Shown here: piece after piece, positions 53,935 to 64,000 of the stretch
How positions within the stretch are numbered: the first letter of the stretch is position 1
Layout: the number at the start of each line of letters is the position of its first letter
Assembly: GCA_963921825.1 (NCBI GenBank)
Contig: OY997589.1
Location: forward strand, 71,470,523 to 71,534,522
Length of the DNA: 64,000 nt
Direction: 5' to 3'
Origin: Erodium maritimum
Lineage: Eukaryota; Streptophyta; Magnoliopsida; Geraniales; Geraniaceae
Notes under the pieces: model-generated
Seen by the model: only the letters and a program-made list of their open reading frames with translations
Databases searched by the model: none
What the model was told of the DNA's origin: nothing
Program-made: the position numbers and the translations under genes

Positions 53935-56900
53935 ATGTATAAGGTGGGATCAAACAATATGGGTGCCATCCTCCTAGGGTTTTTGATTCTCGATTGCTTG
54001 GTCCTTTCCATGGCTGCCAATGTTCATCATTATACTTTTGTAGTAAGCGCTTCTTCATCCTAACTCATCTTATGCTTTCATCAAAACGATTAAGTTGTAA
54101 AAATTGGTTTAGCTTCTTATTGGTTGATTAGAGGTTGTTTCAAGTTGTTCTTTATACGGGTTGTAGGGGTTATCTGTAAGTGTTCTTCAGGGTGTGTGTA
54201 CCCTTTCTTTGTTGTTCTTCTGAGTTGTTGTTGTGTTCCCTTAAAATACGACTTTGAGCGTCTTGGGGTTCTTTTTTATAGGTTTGTAGCTAAATCTTGT
54301 TATCCTCTTTCTTCTTAAAAGATGGTTTATAAAATTTCAATATGTTTTGCCGATAAAAAAAAATTGTAAAAATCATTTTTAATATTGCAGGTCAAGGAAG
54401 ATAATTTTTCTAGGCTGTGTAGCTCAAAGAAGATGTTGACTGTTAATGGAAGTTTTCCCGGGCCGGTGATGCGTGTTCGGAAAGGTGATACTGCCTTCGT
54501 TAATGTCATCAACGCTGGACTCTATGGTGTTACCATTCACTGGTAATAAATTTAAACTTGTATTTTAATTTTTACTTTAGGCTATGCGTTAATTAAACAA
54601 TTGTGCGTGCATAGGCATGGAGTGAAACAACCAAGAAACCCGTGGTCGGATGGTCCAGAAAACATAACACAATGCCCGATATTACCAGGATCGAATTTTA
54701 CTTACGAGGTTGTTTTTTCGACCGAAGAAGGAACTCTATGGTGGCACGCACATAGTGGGTGGGCTAGAGCTACGGTTCATGGTGCAATTGTGATTGAACC
54801 GTCCACCGGAACCACATATCCCTTTGCTAAGCCTTACGAACAAGAAATTTTTGTTATTGGTATGTGTTGATAATTCCATGATCAATCTCTATATATAGCA
54901 TGAAAAATGTAAGATTAAGGGTAATATTCCATTTCAGGTTCGTGGTACAAGGGAGACACTGTGGCAATCGGAAATGCCATAGTCGCAAATGGCACCAATC
55001 CGCCGGACGCCGATTCCAACCTCATCAACGGCCAACCAGGAGATTTACTTCCCTGTTCCAATCGTAATATCAATTCACTTCTTTTTCTTTCATATCAAAT
55101 AGTATATGACATACTATAGAAACAGAGAACATAACTTATGGTTGAACACACAATTATAATACCTAGTAGGGGAAATCCTGTTTCCTAACTCTTTTTGACC
55201 TTTGTTTTCTCATTCTTAACCTGACTTTACTTTTCGTAACACTTCACAACTATCACTTTTTCAATTTTTTGCAGAAAGTATCGTTTACCGTTTATTTTGA
55301 CGATTCCGTTAGTTTTTTTGCCACGTGTCACTTCACCCGTGACGATACGTGACCGCCACGTGGGCAAAAAACTAAAGGAATCGTCAGCTTTGACGATTTC
55401 TGATAGTTTTTGCAAAAAAAGGAAATGTGATAGTTGGGAAGTGTCACCAAAAGTAAACCCAGGTTAGGAATGGGAAAACAAATCTCAAAAGAGGTTAGGA
55501 AACGGGATTACCCCTACCTAGTAACATAAATGACGACTCATTTTTTTTTATCAGCAAAGCAATATTATAAAACACAGTCTTTTCAGTGAATGAAAAAGGA
55601 AGACACCAAAACCAAAGCGACAAAGCCCGAAAATTTTGAGAACCGAACTATTTTCAGCCCAATAAGAAAACCAAGTGGCTCAGCCACAAACCAAACACCG
55701 ACGAGGACCGAACAACCTCAGCCTCAAACCAAACGGATGACTAGTACAATAAAAGAGCATTACTTAACAGGCAACCCAATACGAGTGCAAACTAGATAAC
55801 CAAAGTTTAAAAACTAGATTAGAAACAAATTTGAAAAACAGAAAAAAAAATGGAATCTTTATAGAAAACCGGAATCAAACCCGTGTCTGTGAGATACCAG
55901 ATTGAACTAATAGTTTACTCACTTTTTTGTGGTGTGTTTTTTTTTATCACAGAATCTACATTCCGCATGTCCATCCGGGCAGGCAAAACCTATCTTCTCC
56001 GTATAGTCAACGCAGGCATGAACCAGAAAAACTTCCTCTCGGTCGCAAACCACACCATGACGGTGGTTGGGACCGACGCGGCCTACATCAAGCCCATCAA
56101 TACAACCTACATCATGATAAGTCCGGGACAAACCATGGACGTGTTGCTGACGGCCAACCAGCCTCCCGGCCACTACTACATGGCCGTGTCCTCCTTCGTC
56201 GACATTGATGGTCAGACGGACAACACGACGGCCACCGCCATCCTCCAGTACGACGGCAATTACACCCCTCCGGTGACTCCAACGCTCCCGACGACCCTTC
56301 CGGCTGTCAACGACACAACTTCTGCCACCAACTTTACCGCTCGCCTGAGGTCGCTGGCCACCGAAGACCACCCCATCAATGTGCCGGCGAGAATCAGTAA
56401 GCGGATGTATATCGCCGTTGCGGTCAATTCTCTGCCGTGCGAGGCCGATCAAACTTGTCCGGGCCCTAATAATTCCAAATTGGCTGCTAGCTTGAACAAC
56501 ATAAGTTTCGTCACACCCTCCGTTGATATACTTCAAGCATACTATAGGTACGTATATACTAATACTCGTACTGTGGGTCTGTATTGTTTCTATTTTTGTG
56601 GTCTGATTCTTTTGTTCTGTGTTTGGTCTGTTTTTATTTTTGTAGTCTGATCCTTTTGTTTGGTGTTTGGTCTGGTCTTTTTTCTTTGGTTTGACGAATC
56701 TTATAGTCTTTGGTTCTAGTCTGTTTTTCTACCGACTGTCTGTCTCTTTTTGAGAACAAAGGTTTATAGAACTTGATGAAAAAAAATATAGAATTAATTA
56801 TATATGTGTAATAAAAATTAATATTAAAGAAGAGCATATCATATGTGTATATATGATGATTAAATGATGTATATATCCTTACACTCTTGTAAAATGATTA

Positions 56901-57476
56901 TGTCCGAAGGGGATTGTCGGGCGTTTTCATGCAAGGATTCCCGAACAAGCCGCCGGCATTCTACAACTTCACCGGACCTGTGGGTGATAATGTGACGATT
57001 CCAAAGGTAGGCACAAAGGTGATGATAGTTGATTACGGTGCCACCATTGAAATGGTGTTCCAAGGCACTAACCTCCCGCTTCCGGAGAACCATCCCATCC
57101 ATATCCATGGATTTAGCTTCTACCTCGTCGGCTCCGGCACCGGCAACTTCAACAAGACTCGTGATCTTAAAACATACAATTTGATCGACCCGCCTGAGGT
57201 TAACACCTTTGGACTTCCCAAGAATGGCTGGGCTGCGATCAGATTCGTCGCTGATAATCCTGGTAGACTATAATCTTTTAAAATTACCCATATTTTGAAA
57301 TTTCCGAACTTTGATTTAAATTGTTGTGTATTGTTGTTGTAGGGGTTTGGTTCATGCATTGTCATCTTGAAAGGCATGCTACGTGGGGCATGGATGGAGT
57401 GCTTATTGTGAGGAATGGGATAAAAGAATCCGAGAAAATTCGCCGCCCACCTACTAATCTGCCTCCATGTATATAA
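53935..57476 (+). CDS. Laccase (multicopper oxidase), LAC14/LAC15-like, seven exons
   Basis: Exons: 53935-54042, 54391-54542, 54615-54859, 54938-55063, 55953-56547, 56910-57262, 57343-57476. All introns are GT-AG, phases agree, and the product is 570 residues, normal for a plant laccase. Residues 1-27 form a signal peptide, so the enzyme is secreted to the cell wall, where laccases oxidise phenolics or flavonoids with oxygen. Copper ligands are intact: HWHG at 86-89, WWHAHSGW from 129, HPIHIHG at 470-476, and [12 protein letters not shown] at 532-543 (Cys533, His532/534/538). The type-1 axial position is Met543, not the more usual Leu. The motif [14 protein letters not shown] and the RHATWGM end point to the LAC14/LAC15 (TT10) group. 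Asn-X-Ser/Thr sites are many. Intron 4 (889 bp) holds two transposon inserts. Nothing in the exons suggests loss of function. The exact orthology is inferred. Confidence 0.95.
55169..55514. mobile_element. MULE-type MITE in laccase intron 4
   Basis: TACCTAGTA is duplicated at 55160-55168 and 55515-55523 (9 bp). The ends GGGGAAATCCTGTTTCCTAA and the inverse of GGGGTAATCCCGTTTCCTAA extend as inverted repeats for about 150 bp of the 346-bp element. A CACGTG-containing pair of motifs lies at its centre. It is non-coding and in the intron, so it may be spliced out. Confidence 0.92.
55538..55905 (-). mobile_element. Retroposon tail fragment in laccase intron 4
   Basis: ATTTTTTTTTTATCAGCAAAGC at about 55539 is the inverse of the tail seen at 51751, followed by some 350 bp of A-rich non-coding DNA. 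It is in reverse orientation to the gene. ACTCA on the left and right (about 55534 and 55917) could be a short duplication, weak evidence. Confidence 0.45.
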
Positions 57477-57577
57477 GTCTCACAACTTGTTCAAAAAAGA
57501 TAATGTTAATTAATGACTGTACTTAGCAATTAATGCCGTTATACATTGTATTGTTTTGTGTGATTTTATGATTCGAT

Positions 57578-57583
57578 AATAAA
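57578..57583 (+). terminator. Possible laccase polyadenylation signal
   Basis: AATAAA about 100 bp after the stop codon, in AT-rich DNA and before the hAT element. Position and sequence fit, but no transcript is available. Confidence 0.45.
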
Positions 57584-57661
57584 TTATCAAAGTTTAAGTT
57601 ATCAATGATTAATGTATCTTTGGGTCGATTATTTTATTATGATATATTGATATGTTGCATC

Positions 57662-58514
57662 TAGGGGTGCTCAAATATAACCCGAAACCGGCGCCCCGCC
57701 CGGACCCACCCGTTGCCGGCACCGACGACTTGTTTACCGCTGGAATCCGGTCATGTGACCGGTAGGGGAACAGCTTTACCGGAGATCCCCGGGTGGGTTG
57801 CCGGAAATAAAGCCTGTCCGGCGGTTATACCCGGCCCGATCCGATGGTGAGTAGTATGAACTATGAAATTTAAACACAGAAGAAAAATGAGATGAGTGAG
57901 GAAGAACACGAGCTACTGTTATTATATGAAAGTATTCAATATTTTCAAAACTATTATAAATTTTAATTGTTATCTTCTTTTTTTACTTTACGTTTCATCT
58001 TCCCAACCCATGTCAATTCTTACCTTTCCCATAATCCCATGCCTACCTTTCTCTGTCCATCTCTAATTGTACACATTTTCCAACCCAAACAATTAATTAA
58101 ATATCTAAATAGCATTGATGTGGTGTGATGATGACCAACCGTCCTCTCTCTTTAAGAAAATACTCATGGTTATTCAATTCTAGTTTCTTGGCCTGTATCT
58201 TATCCCTGTTCTTAACGAAAGCTCATTATCATTCTCTTCTTCTTTCTTCGTCTGCTTCCTTCGTCTTGTCTTCCCTTTTATTTTGTCCTGGATCAACAAT
58301 GAAACAGGGGAGGAGATCGCCTTCAAAAGTGGACGACAGTGGCCGGGTTCTTGGCGGTTATAACCACAACCGACCCACCCACCCGGCAGTTAATACCCGA
58401 CCGCCCCGGCTCTGTCGGTGCCGGTGCCGGTAAGCTGTTTCCCATACCGGGACCTCCCGGGCGGGTCCGGGTTTTGCTCAGTCGGGCCGGGTATCCGCCC
58501 GTTGAGCACCCCTA
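57662..58514. mobile_element. Non-autonomous hAT-type element
   Basis: GTTGCATC is duplicated at 57654-57661 and 58515-58522 (8 bp). The ends are TAGGGGTGCTCAA and its inverse TTGAGCACCCCTA. 8-bp duplications and TAGGGGTG-like ends are hAT features. GC-rich arms (57680-57840 and 58360-58500) are largely inverse copies containing CCGGxACCGxCACCG motifs, with an AT-rich loop between. No hAT transposase. The frame at 58125-58433 has no known domain. Confidence 0.92.
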
Positions 58515-58635
58515 GTTGCATCGTGTGCTAGCAGTATCACCAGTAAAATTTGTGCTGGAACTTGATTTATTAATTGTATGATGTTCATTACATTAGGCCA
58601 AGATGCCTTATAAGTTATAAGTGATTAGGTCTGTG

Positions 58636-61600
58636 TTTTTTTTATCACCAATTTTAGAAAATTTTATAAACCAAATCTTTAAAATGGAAGACCATGTCAA
58701 GGGAAACTCTCAATTGGTAACACAAAGACTATGACGACTATTTCCAAGTCTCGACCGATGAGACTTGCACTACAAGTAGATCACCACAAAAACTCACAAA
58801 GCACTTCCAGCAAATCAAACCCCTTCTTCACAAAGCTTGCATTGTAAGTAATTCATTCCTCAGTAAAAAAACCACAACCACACAAAATTATACTCTCAGC
58901 AGTTCAAAACCCATTAATACAGACCGTAACCTTGTGGTATAACCAAAACACCCTTAAAAGAAGCAAAGGATAACAACCTCCAACATGTTTCAAAGTCCTA
59001 CATAACCACCACCACCCCCCCCCCCACCCCTGGTAACCAGTTACTACAACTCAGTAAAGAGACCCAAGCTAAGGCAATATTCAGTAAAACCGACCAGGTC
59101 CCAAGTTGCAGTTAAAACAGACACAAACAGAGACAATCAAGACACACGATGTTCAATACCCATACTCCAATACTGAAGGAGGGAGCCAAAGTCGTCCCCC
59201 AAATAGGTCACCACAGCTCCAATCGGATCGTGTAGCACATATAACTTTTAGGAGCAAGACTTTCAGTAGCAACAGTACTGGCCTTCAAAGAGCAAAAAAA
59301 CCCAGAAAAGCAAGAGAAACAACAATACACTCAGCCTAGTCAACAATACCTACCCCCACACCAAACCAAGGAAAAAAAACAAAGAAAACACCCACACACA
59401 AGGAAACAAAAGGAAAAGAAAAAAAAAGATCATTACCAATACCTCATCACAGCCCAAACACACCCATAACCCCAAAAGTAGAAAACCTAAATGTAAACAA
59501 CCATCCCGAATAAGTTGCCTTGTGGAGCAAGTAACCTTCCCCAGCAACAATTATTCCCCTCAGACCAGAACACCTTCAAAACCAGAACTCCTTCAAGTGT
59601 AACACCTTTGAGGATCATTAATCCAAGATAGAAAGGATAAAGAGTGGCCAATCTTAAACTTAGCCCATAATAACTGATAAGTATCATTTTGAATCAGTTG
59701 TAAGATAAGATCATGAGGTTGTACGGGGAGGTTGTTGAAAAGGGCATTGTTCCTGCAAAGCCAAATTCTCCAAATGGTGATTGAAGCTATCATATTCCAA
59801 TGCTTTTTTGATCTCCTAAGGCCTAATTGGTTCCAGGTAATAAACCAGTCCAATACAGATTCAGAAACAACATATTTAATTCCCCACCAATCTAAACAAT
59901 GATTCTAAATAGACCTTGCAACTACATCCAATAAACAGGTGATCTTGTTCTTCAGGTTATTCACAACAGAGAGGACACCAGATATTGCCTGTATACAGTC
60001 CTCTAGACAACAGATGTTGGGATTTCCTTCATACACATTTTCCAAGAAAAAGCTACAATTTTGGGGGGAAGTATTGGTGCCCATAAAAGTGCAGGCCAAT
60101 TAAACTTTGATCAGAAGTATCATCTAACCCTTGATACATTCTATGCACACTGAAACCTCTCTGATCATGTAGCCAATTAACTTTGTCATCCCCAATTGAT
60201 AAGCTGCGAAAATTGTTAATAAGATCACCAATAAAATGAATTGATCTAATTCCCAACCCCTCAAGTCCCTTCTGAAAAGTAGAATCCAATCCCCATTCAT
60301 CCAACATTAGGACACCAAGGCTGACTTTTGCACACTTAAATGGAACAATCTTTGAAAAGAAGCTTTGAGGGGAGTATCTATCAGCCAAGAATCCACCCAA
60401 AAATGCACTGAATTTCCAGAACCATTGACCATTGCAGCCCTACAGCTCCAAAGGCATTAGAAATTTTATGACAAGACAATAATGATTCAATGTGCCTCAG
60501 AAAACAATGGCCATTATGCAGCACCAATTTAGATAAGTCCCATTCTAAGTAATCCCTAACCAAGCTTTGCACATAATAATTACTTCTAAAGTGTGTCCTT
60601 CTCAAGTGAAAATATCCACCACCACCTAGCAAGTAAGACCTTGTTCATAATGTGAAGGTTTTTTTATTCCCAAACCACCAGCATCCTTTGGTCTACAAAT
60701 AAGATTCCACCTGACTTTGTGTAATACTTATTTAGATATTGTACCATTCCACAAAAAACCTCCTTTACCATTGTTCCATTTCTCTGATCACCCATTTAGG
60801 AGCTTTGTATAAAGACATATAATATAAGGGTAGGAAGCTCAGAGATGATTTAATCAGAGTCAATATTCCTCCAAAGGATCTAGACTTGGCTTGCCATAAA
60901 CTCAACCTCTTTTTGAATTTATTGATGACAGGTTCCCAAGTTTTCTTTCTCCTAAGATTGGCACTAAGTTGAAAGCCTAAATAATCAAAAGGCAGATCTA
61001 CTGAGGTACAACTCAAGATACCAGTGATCTCCTACAAACCAACTGAATTGGGGTTTAATATATGAACTTTGGATTTGGATAAGTTGATCTTCAAACCAGT
61101 GGCTTTTTGTAAACAGTTGAGGGGGTGCTTTAAGTTGATAACATTTTGAATGCATGCCTCAATAAAAATGAGTGTATCATCTACAACTTGCATGTGAGAT
61201 ATCTGAGGACCCTAGCCATTGCATCTAATCCCAAAGAACCTACCACCCTCAATCCCTTTGGCCATGAGTTGATGAAGACTTTCTGCAATAAGGGAAAATG
61301 GTAATGGTGACAAGGAGCAACCCTGCCTCAAACCTCTCTCTAAAGGGAAGTCCTCGGATGGGGAATGTTGAACAAAGCCTCCCAACTGGCATGATCATAG
61401 GCTTTCTCAAAGTCCATTTTGAACACAATGACCTCCTGACCAGATAGTTTAATGGAGTGGATAAGTTCATAAGCAATCAAAATACCATCTAACATCTGTC
61501 TTCCTACAATGAAGCCAGATTGGACATCATGGACAAATAAATTCATAATTGTTTTCAATCTTGCAACCAGCACCTTTGAGAAAATTTTATATGCGTTACT

Positions 61601-61768
61601 GATGAGACTAATTGGTCTGTAGTTCTCAAAGGATTCAAGAGAGCCAACTTTTGGAATGAGAGTAAAGAAGGAGGAGTTCAACCCCTTGCCAAGTTGACAA
61701 TCATGGTAGAAATATTCCATTAAGGCAATAATATCCACTTTGATGATATTCCAAGTGACTTGGTAGAA
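58636..61768 (-). pseudogene. LINE with reverse transcriptase, minus strand
   Basis: The tail T-run with ATCACCAATTT is at 58636-58650. ORF2, read right to left: 61700-61560 (FFTLIPKVGSLESFENYRPI, then SLISNAYKIFSKVL), 61540-61400 (QSGFIVGRQMLDGIL, VFKMDFEKAYDHASW), about 61330-61260 (GLRQGCSLSPLPF), 61190-61150 (MQVVDDTLIF, the YADD site with V for A), 61016-60765 (PFDYLGFQLS, SLWQAKSRSFGGIL) and 59853-59593 (MIASITIWRIWLCRNNALF, near the C-terminus). At least three frame changes are needed, so it is dead. The upstream part was cut off by the LTR element at 61769. The 0.95 kb below 59590 would be a long 3' UTR. Confidence 0.87.
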
Positions 61769-62124
61769 TGTCACGCCCCGAATTCGGCAGGACCGAACCT
61801 GGAACGCGAATGGTGAAACAATAAAATGATTTTCAAACATTTTAATAAACCGCTTAAAATCACCACTTTGAGTTAAACAAAACAATATTTTACAACTGAA
61901 AAGCTTCCAAAACAAGCGGAAAAGAACCAAAGTGTACGTCGCTAAACTCCGAAAAAAACTCGGACTCCCGCTCCCAGCTCTTCAAGCTTCGAGAGATCCC
62001 CTAGTCCGCCTCGCGACCAGTACCTATAGGAAAAGCAACTAGGGGTGAGCGTTCGCTCACCACCACGGATACTAGACTGACTACGGCATACTAGCAGAAA
62101 TGCCGGAAACACCAACAACAAACA
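61769..62124 (-). mobile_element. Chromovirus LTR end fragment (remnant of 3' LTR)
   Basis: TGTCACGCCCCG at 61769 opens a 356-bp copy of the LTR end that matches 62172-62526 closely, and then switches to leader sequence at ACAAACAA. It is inserted in LINE coding. TAGAA just before it would be the 5-bp duplication. Confidence 0.85.
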
Positions 62125-62171
62125 ATTGAAGTACAGTCCGAGGTGTGAAACCTCGAACTCTGATACCAAAC
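62125..62171 (-). promoter_or_regulatory. Primer-binding site and leader of the chromovirus
   Basis: On the minus strand, TGGTATCAGAGTTCGAGG (62168-62151) starts 3 bases after the LTR edge. Its first 11 bases complement the 3' end of initiator-Met tRNA, the usual primer of plant Ty3/gypsy elements. Only 47 bp separate the two LTR parts, so all coding DNA is deleted. Confidence 0.85.
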
Positions 62172-64000
62172 TGTCACACCCCGAACTTGGCAGGACCGAA
62201 CCCGGAACGTGAACGGTGAAACAATAAAATGATTTTCAAACATTTGAATAAACCGCTTAAAATCACCACTTTGAGTTAAACAAAACAATATTTTACAACT
62301 GAAAAGCGTCCAAAACAATCGGACAAAAACAAAAGCGTACGTCGCTAAACTCCCAAAAAAAACCCGGACTCCCGCTCCCAGCTCTTCAAGCTTCGGGAGA
62401 TCCCCTAGTCCGCCTCGCGACCAATACCTGTAGGAAAAGCAGCTAGGGGTGAGCGTTCGCTCACCACCACGGATACTAGACTGACTACGGCATACTAGCA
62501 GAAATGCCGGAAACACCAACAACAAACAAAACACCGAGGACTACTATCCCCAAACTCAAATGACCCGACTGTCACACGAAAACAGTTACTTTCCCCAACC
62601 AACTCAAACCCGGACGCGTAATGTAGACCCGACACATCGGTTACGACCTCAACCCAAAACGCAACTAATAACCACGCAACACCCAAGACCACAAAGGATC
62701 GCACACAACAATCAAGATCGCAAATGATCGCACTCCAGCTACTCAGTGCCGGTTGCTAACCGGCTGGGCTTGACCTGCCCCACGCAACTTTCCCCGACAC
62801 TCAGTCGGGTCAGGCGGTCGACCTGTTAGCGATATATACAGCAATACTTTTCCGATAGCTAGTCGGAAGGGGAGCCGCCCTTCATCGCCGAAGAATGCAC
62901 AACTTTACCGATGGTTAGTCGGAAGGCTAGCCAACCCCCACGCGCGCGACCACATGACCCATTTTCTGTCAGGCGGGCCCGAACCTCCACGCAATCACAG
63001 TCATCACCCAAGGTTCAACAAATAGTGACAACACAGGTTTAACACCCCACAGGCATACATGGCCACCCACGACACACGAAATAGTATCACACGGGTTCAA
63101 CACCCCAAAGGCACCCCTAACCACCCACGACACACAAACAGTAAAAACACGGGTTCAACACCCCAAAGGCACACATGGCAACCCACGACACACAAACAGT
63201 AAAATACGGGTTCAACGCCCCTAAGGCACACATGGCCACCCACGACACACAAACAGTAAAATACGGGTTCAACACCCCAAATGCACACATGGCCACCCAC
63301 GACACAGAAACAGTAAAATACGGGTTCAACACCCTAGAGGCACTCATGGCCACCCACAAACACAAACAATTCAATCAACCTCCGGGCACAACCAAATGCC
63401 ACCAGTACTTCTATTGTTCGATATGTTCACTTATCCTACGACACTACTAAGTGTCACATCCATTTCTATTGTTCGATACGTTCACGTATCATACACTAAG
63501 TGTCGCTTGCATTTCTAGTGTTCGATAAACTTACTTATCCTACGACACCACTAGGTGTCACATGCATTTCTATTGTTAACTTTCCCTAGTCAAGGCCGAG
63601 ATCCGGCTACTTTTCCCTACCTCGTAACGCTTTCCCAAAAGTCCACGCCCAAGCTCCGGCGTGTTTGCGATCACTCGCCTAGCTTCCCCTTTCCGCGGTT
63701 GTCGGCACGATCTATCATGATCACAAATTAAACACTTTTTAAGTTCGCAGGCAAAGTTGAATTTTAATAAGTTTGACGCCCAAAAGCAACCCCGACAATG
63801 TCGATCACTCCCAAACTTCCCAATTACTCGACATTGTCAACAATGGGCCGGGAAAGGCCCGATTCGCCCGGCTCGGCGAATCCGCCCAGGATTGGAAAAC
63901 GCCCTTCCGGGGCTCCGAAAATTCCCGTTTTCGTTTCTACAATCTTAGAATAATTCAAGGGTTCCAATCCAATCGACAGAATCAATTTCCGACTTCCGAG
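62172..64000 (-). mobile_element. Chromovirus LTR (5' LTR, minus orientation), runs off the window
   Basis: Opens TGTCACACCCCGAACTTGGC and follows the LTR at 1700 in order, including a 57-58 bp minisatellite at 63020-63360 and the blocks CGACAATGTCGATCACTCCC and GGGAAAGGCCCGATTCGCCC at 63800-63870. The adjacent primer site makes it the 5' LTR of a minus-strand element. Its outer end is beyond 64000. Confidence 0.85.

Noticed and set aside
55919..56536. 205-residue frame antisense to the laccase
   Set aside because: It lies opposite a well-supported GC-rich laccase exon and is a shadow of its codon use.

Overview
The window is nuclear plant DNA, most likely from a eudicot with a repeat-rich genome. 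The signs are a seven-exon plant laccase with GT-AG introns, plant lineages of LINE, Ty3/gypsy, copia, CACTA, Mutator-like and hAT elements, a plant-type (CCCTAAA-like) degenerate telomeric array, and initiator-Met tRNA primer sites. I cannot assign a genus. Only one normal host gene is convincing, the laccase at 53935-57476 (+). Nearly all the rest is nested transposable elements.

Layout. 1-1370: endonuclease part of a LINE (-). 1700-6600: one 3.3 kb LTR and broken interior of a chromodomain Ty3/gypsy element (-). 6700-7160: tRNA-derived SINE-like unit beside a CACTA end fragment. 7200-8060: telomere-like array. 8500-13930: several elements flanked by TA microsatellites, one of them 3.1 kb with a Mutator-like element inside it. 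13935-24060: a structurally complete CACTA element (matching TIRs, 3-bp ATA duplication) with a leftward gene, a truncated TNPD-like gene and a TNPA/Ptta-like gene, plus a 0.6-0.7 kb internal inverted repeat around the TNPD remnant. 24061-25280: more TA-flanked elements. 25541-26963: a 5'-truncated LINE with 15-bp target duplications. 26964-29110: LTR-type non-coding DNA and short tandem duplications. 29111-31795: a LINE with 15-bp duplications that carries only the RRM-containing ORF1. 31800-36430: decayed Athila/Tat-like gag-protease DNA and unassigned repeats. 36441-40750: TA-flanked elements, one split by a 2.75 kb LTR-like insertion. 40760-50130: LINE material, including an RT plus RNase H LINE split by an LTR-like insert. 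50250-51640: an inverted-repeat element and a copia RT fragment. 51750-53330: retroposon tails. 53580-57600: the laccase gene, with a MULE-type MITE and a retroposon tail in intron 4. 57662-58514: a hAT-type element. 58636-61768: a LINE cut by a deleted chromovirus whose LTR runs out of the window.

The most notable items are the internal inverted promoter repeat of the CACTA element, the ORF1-only LINE, the shared end motif of several TA-microsatellite-flanked families, and the laccase with a methionine at the type-1 copper axial position. All assignments come from reading the sequence. No database search was possible, and copy-to-copy identities are estimates by eye.
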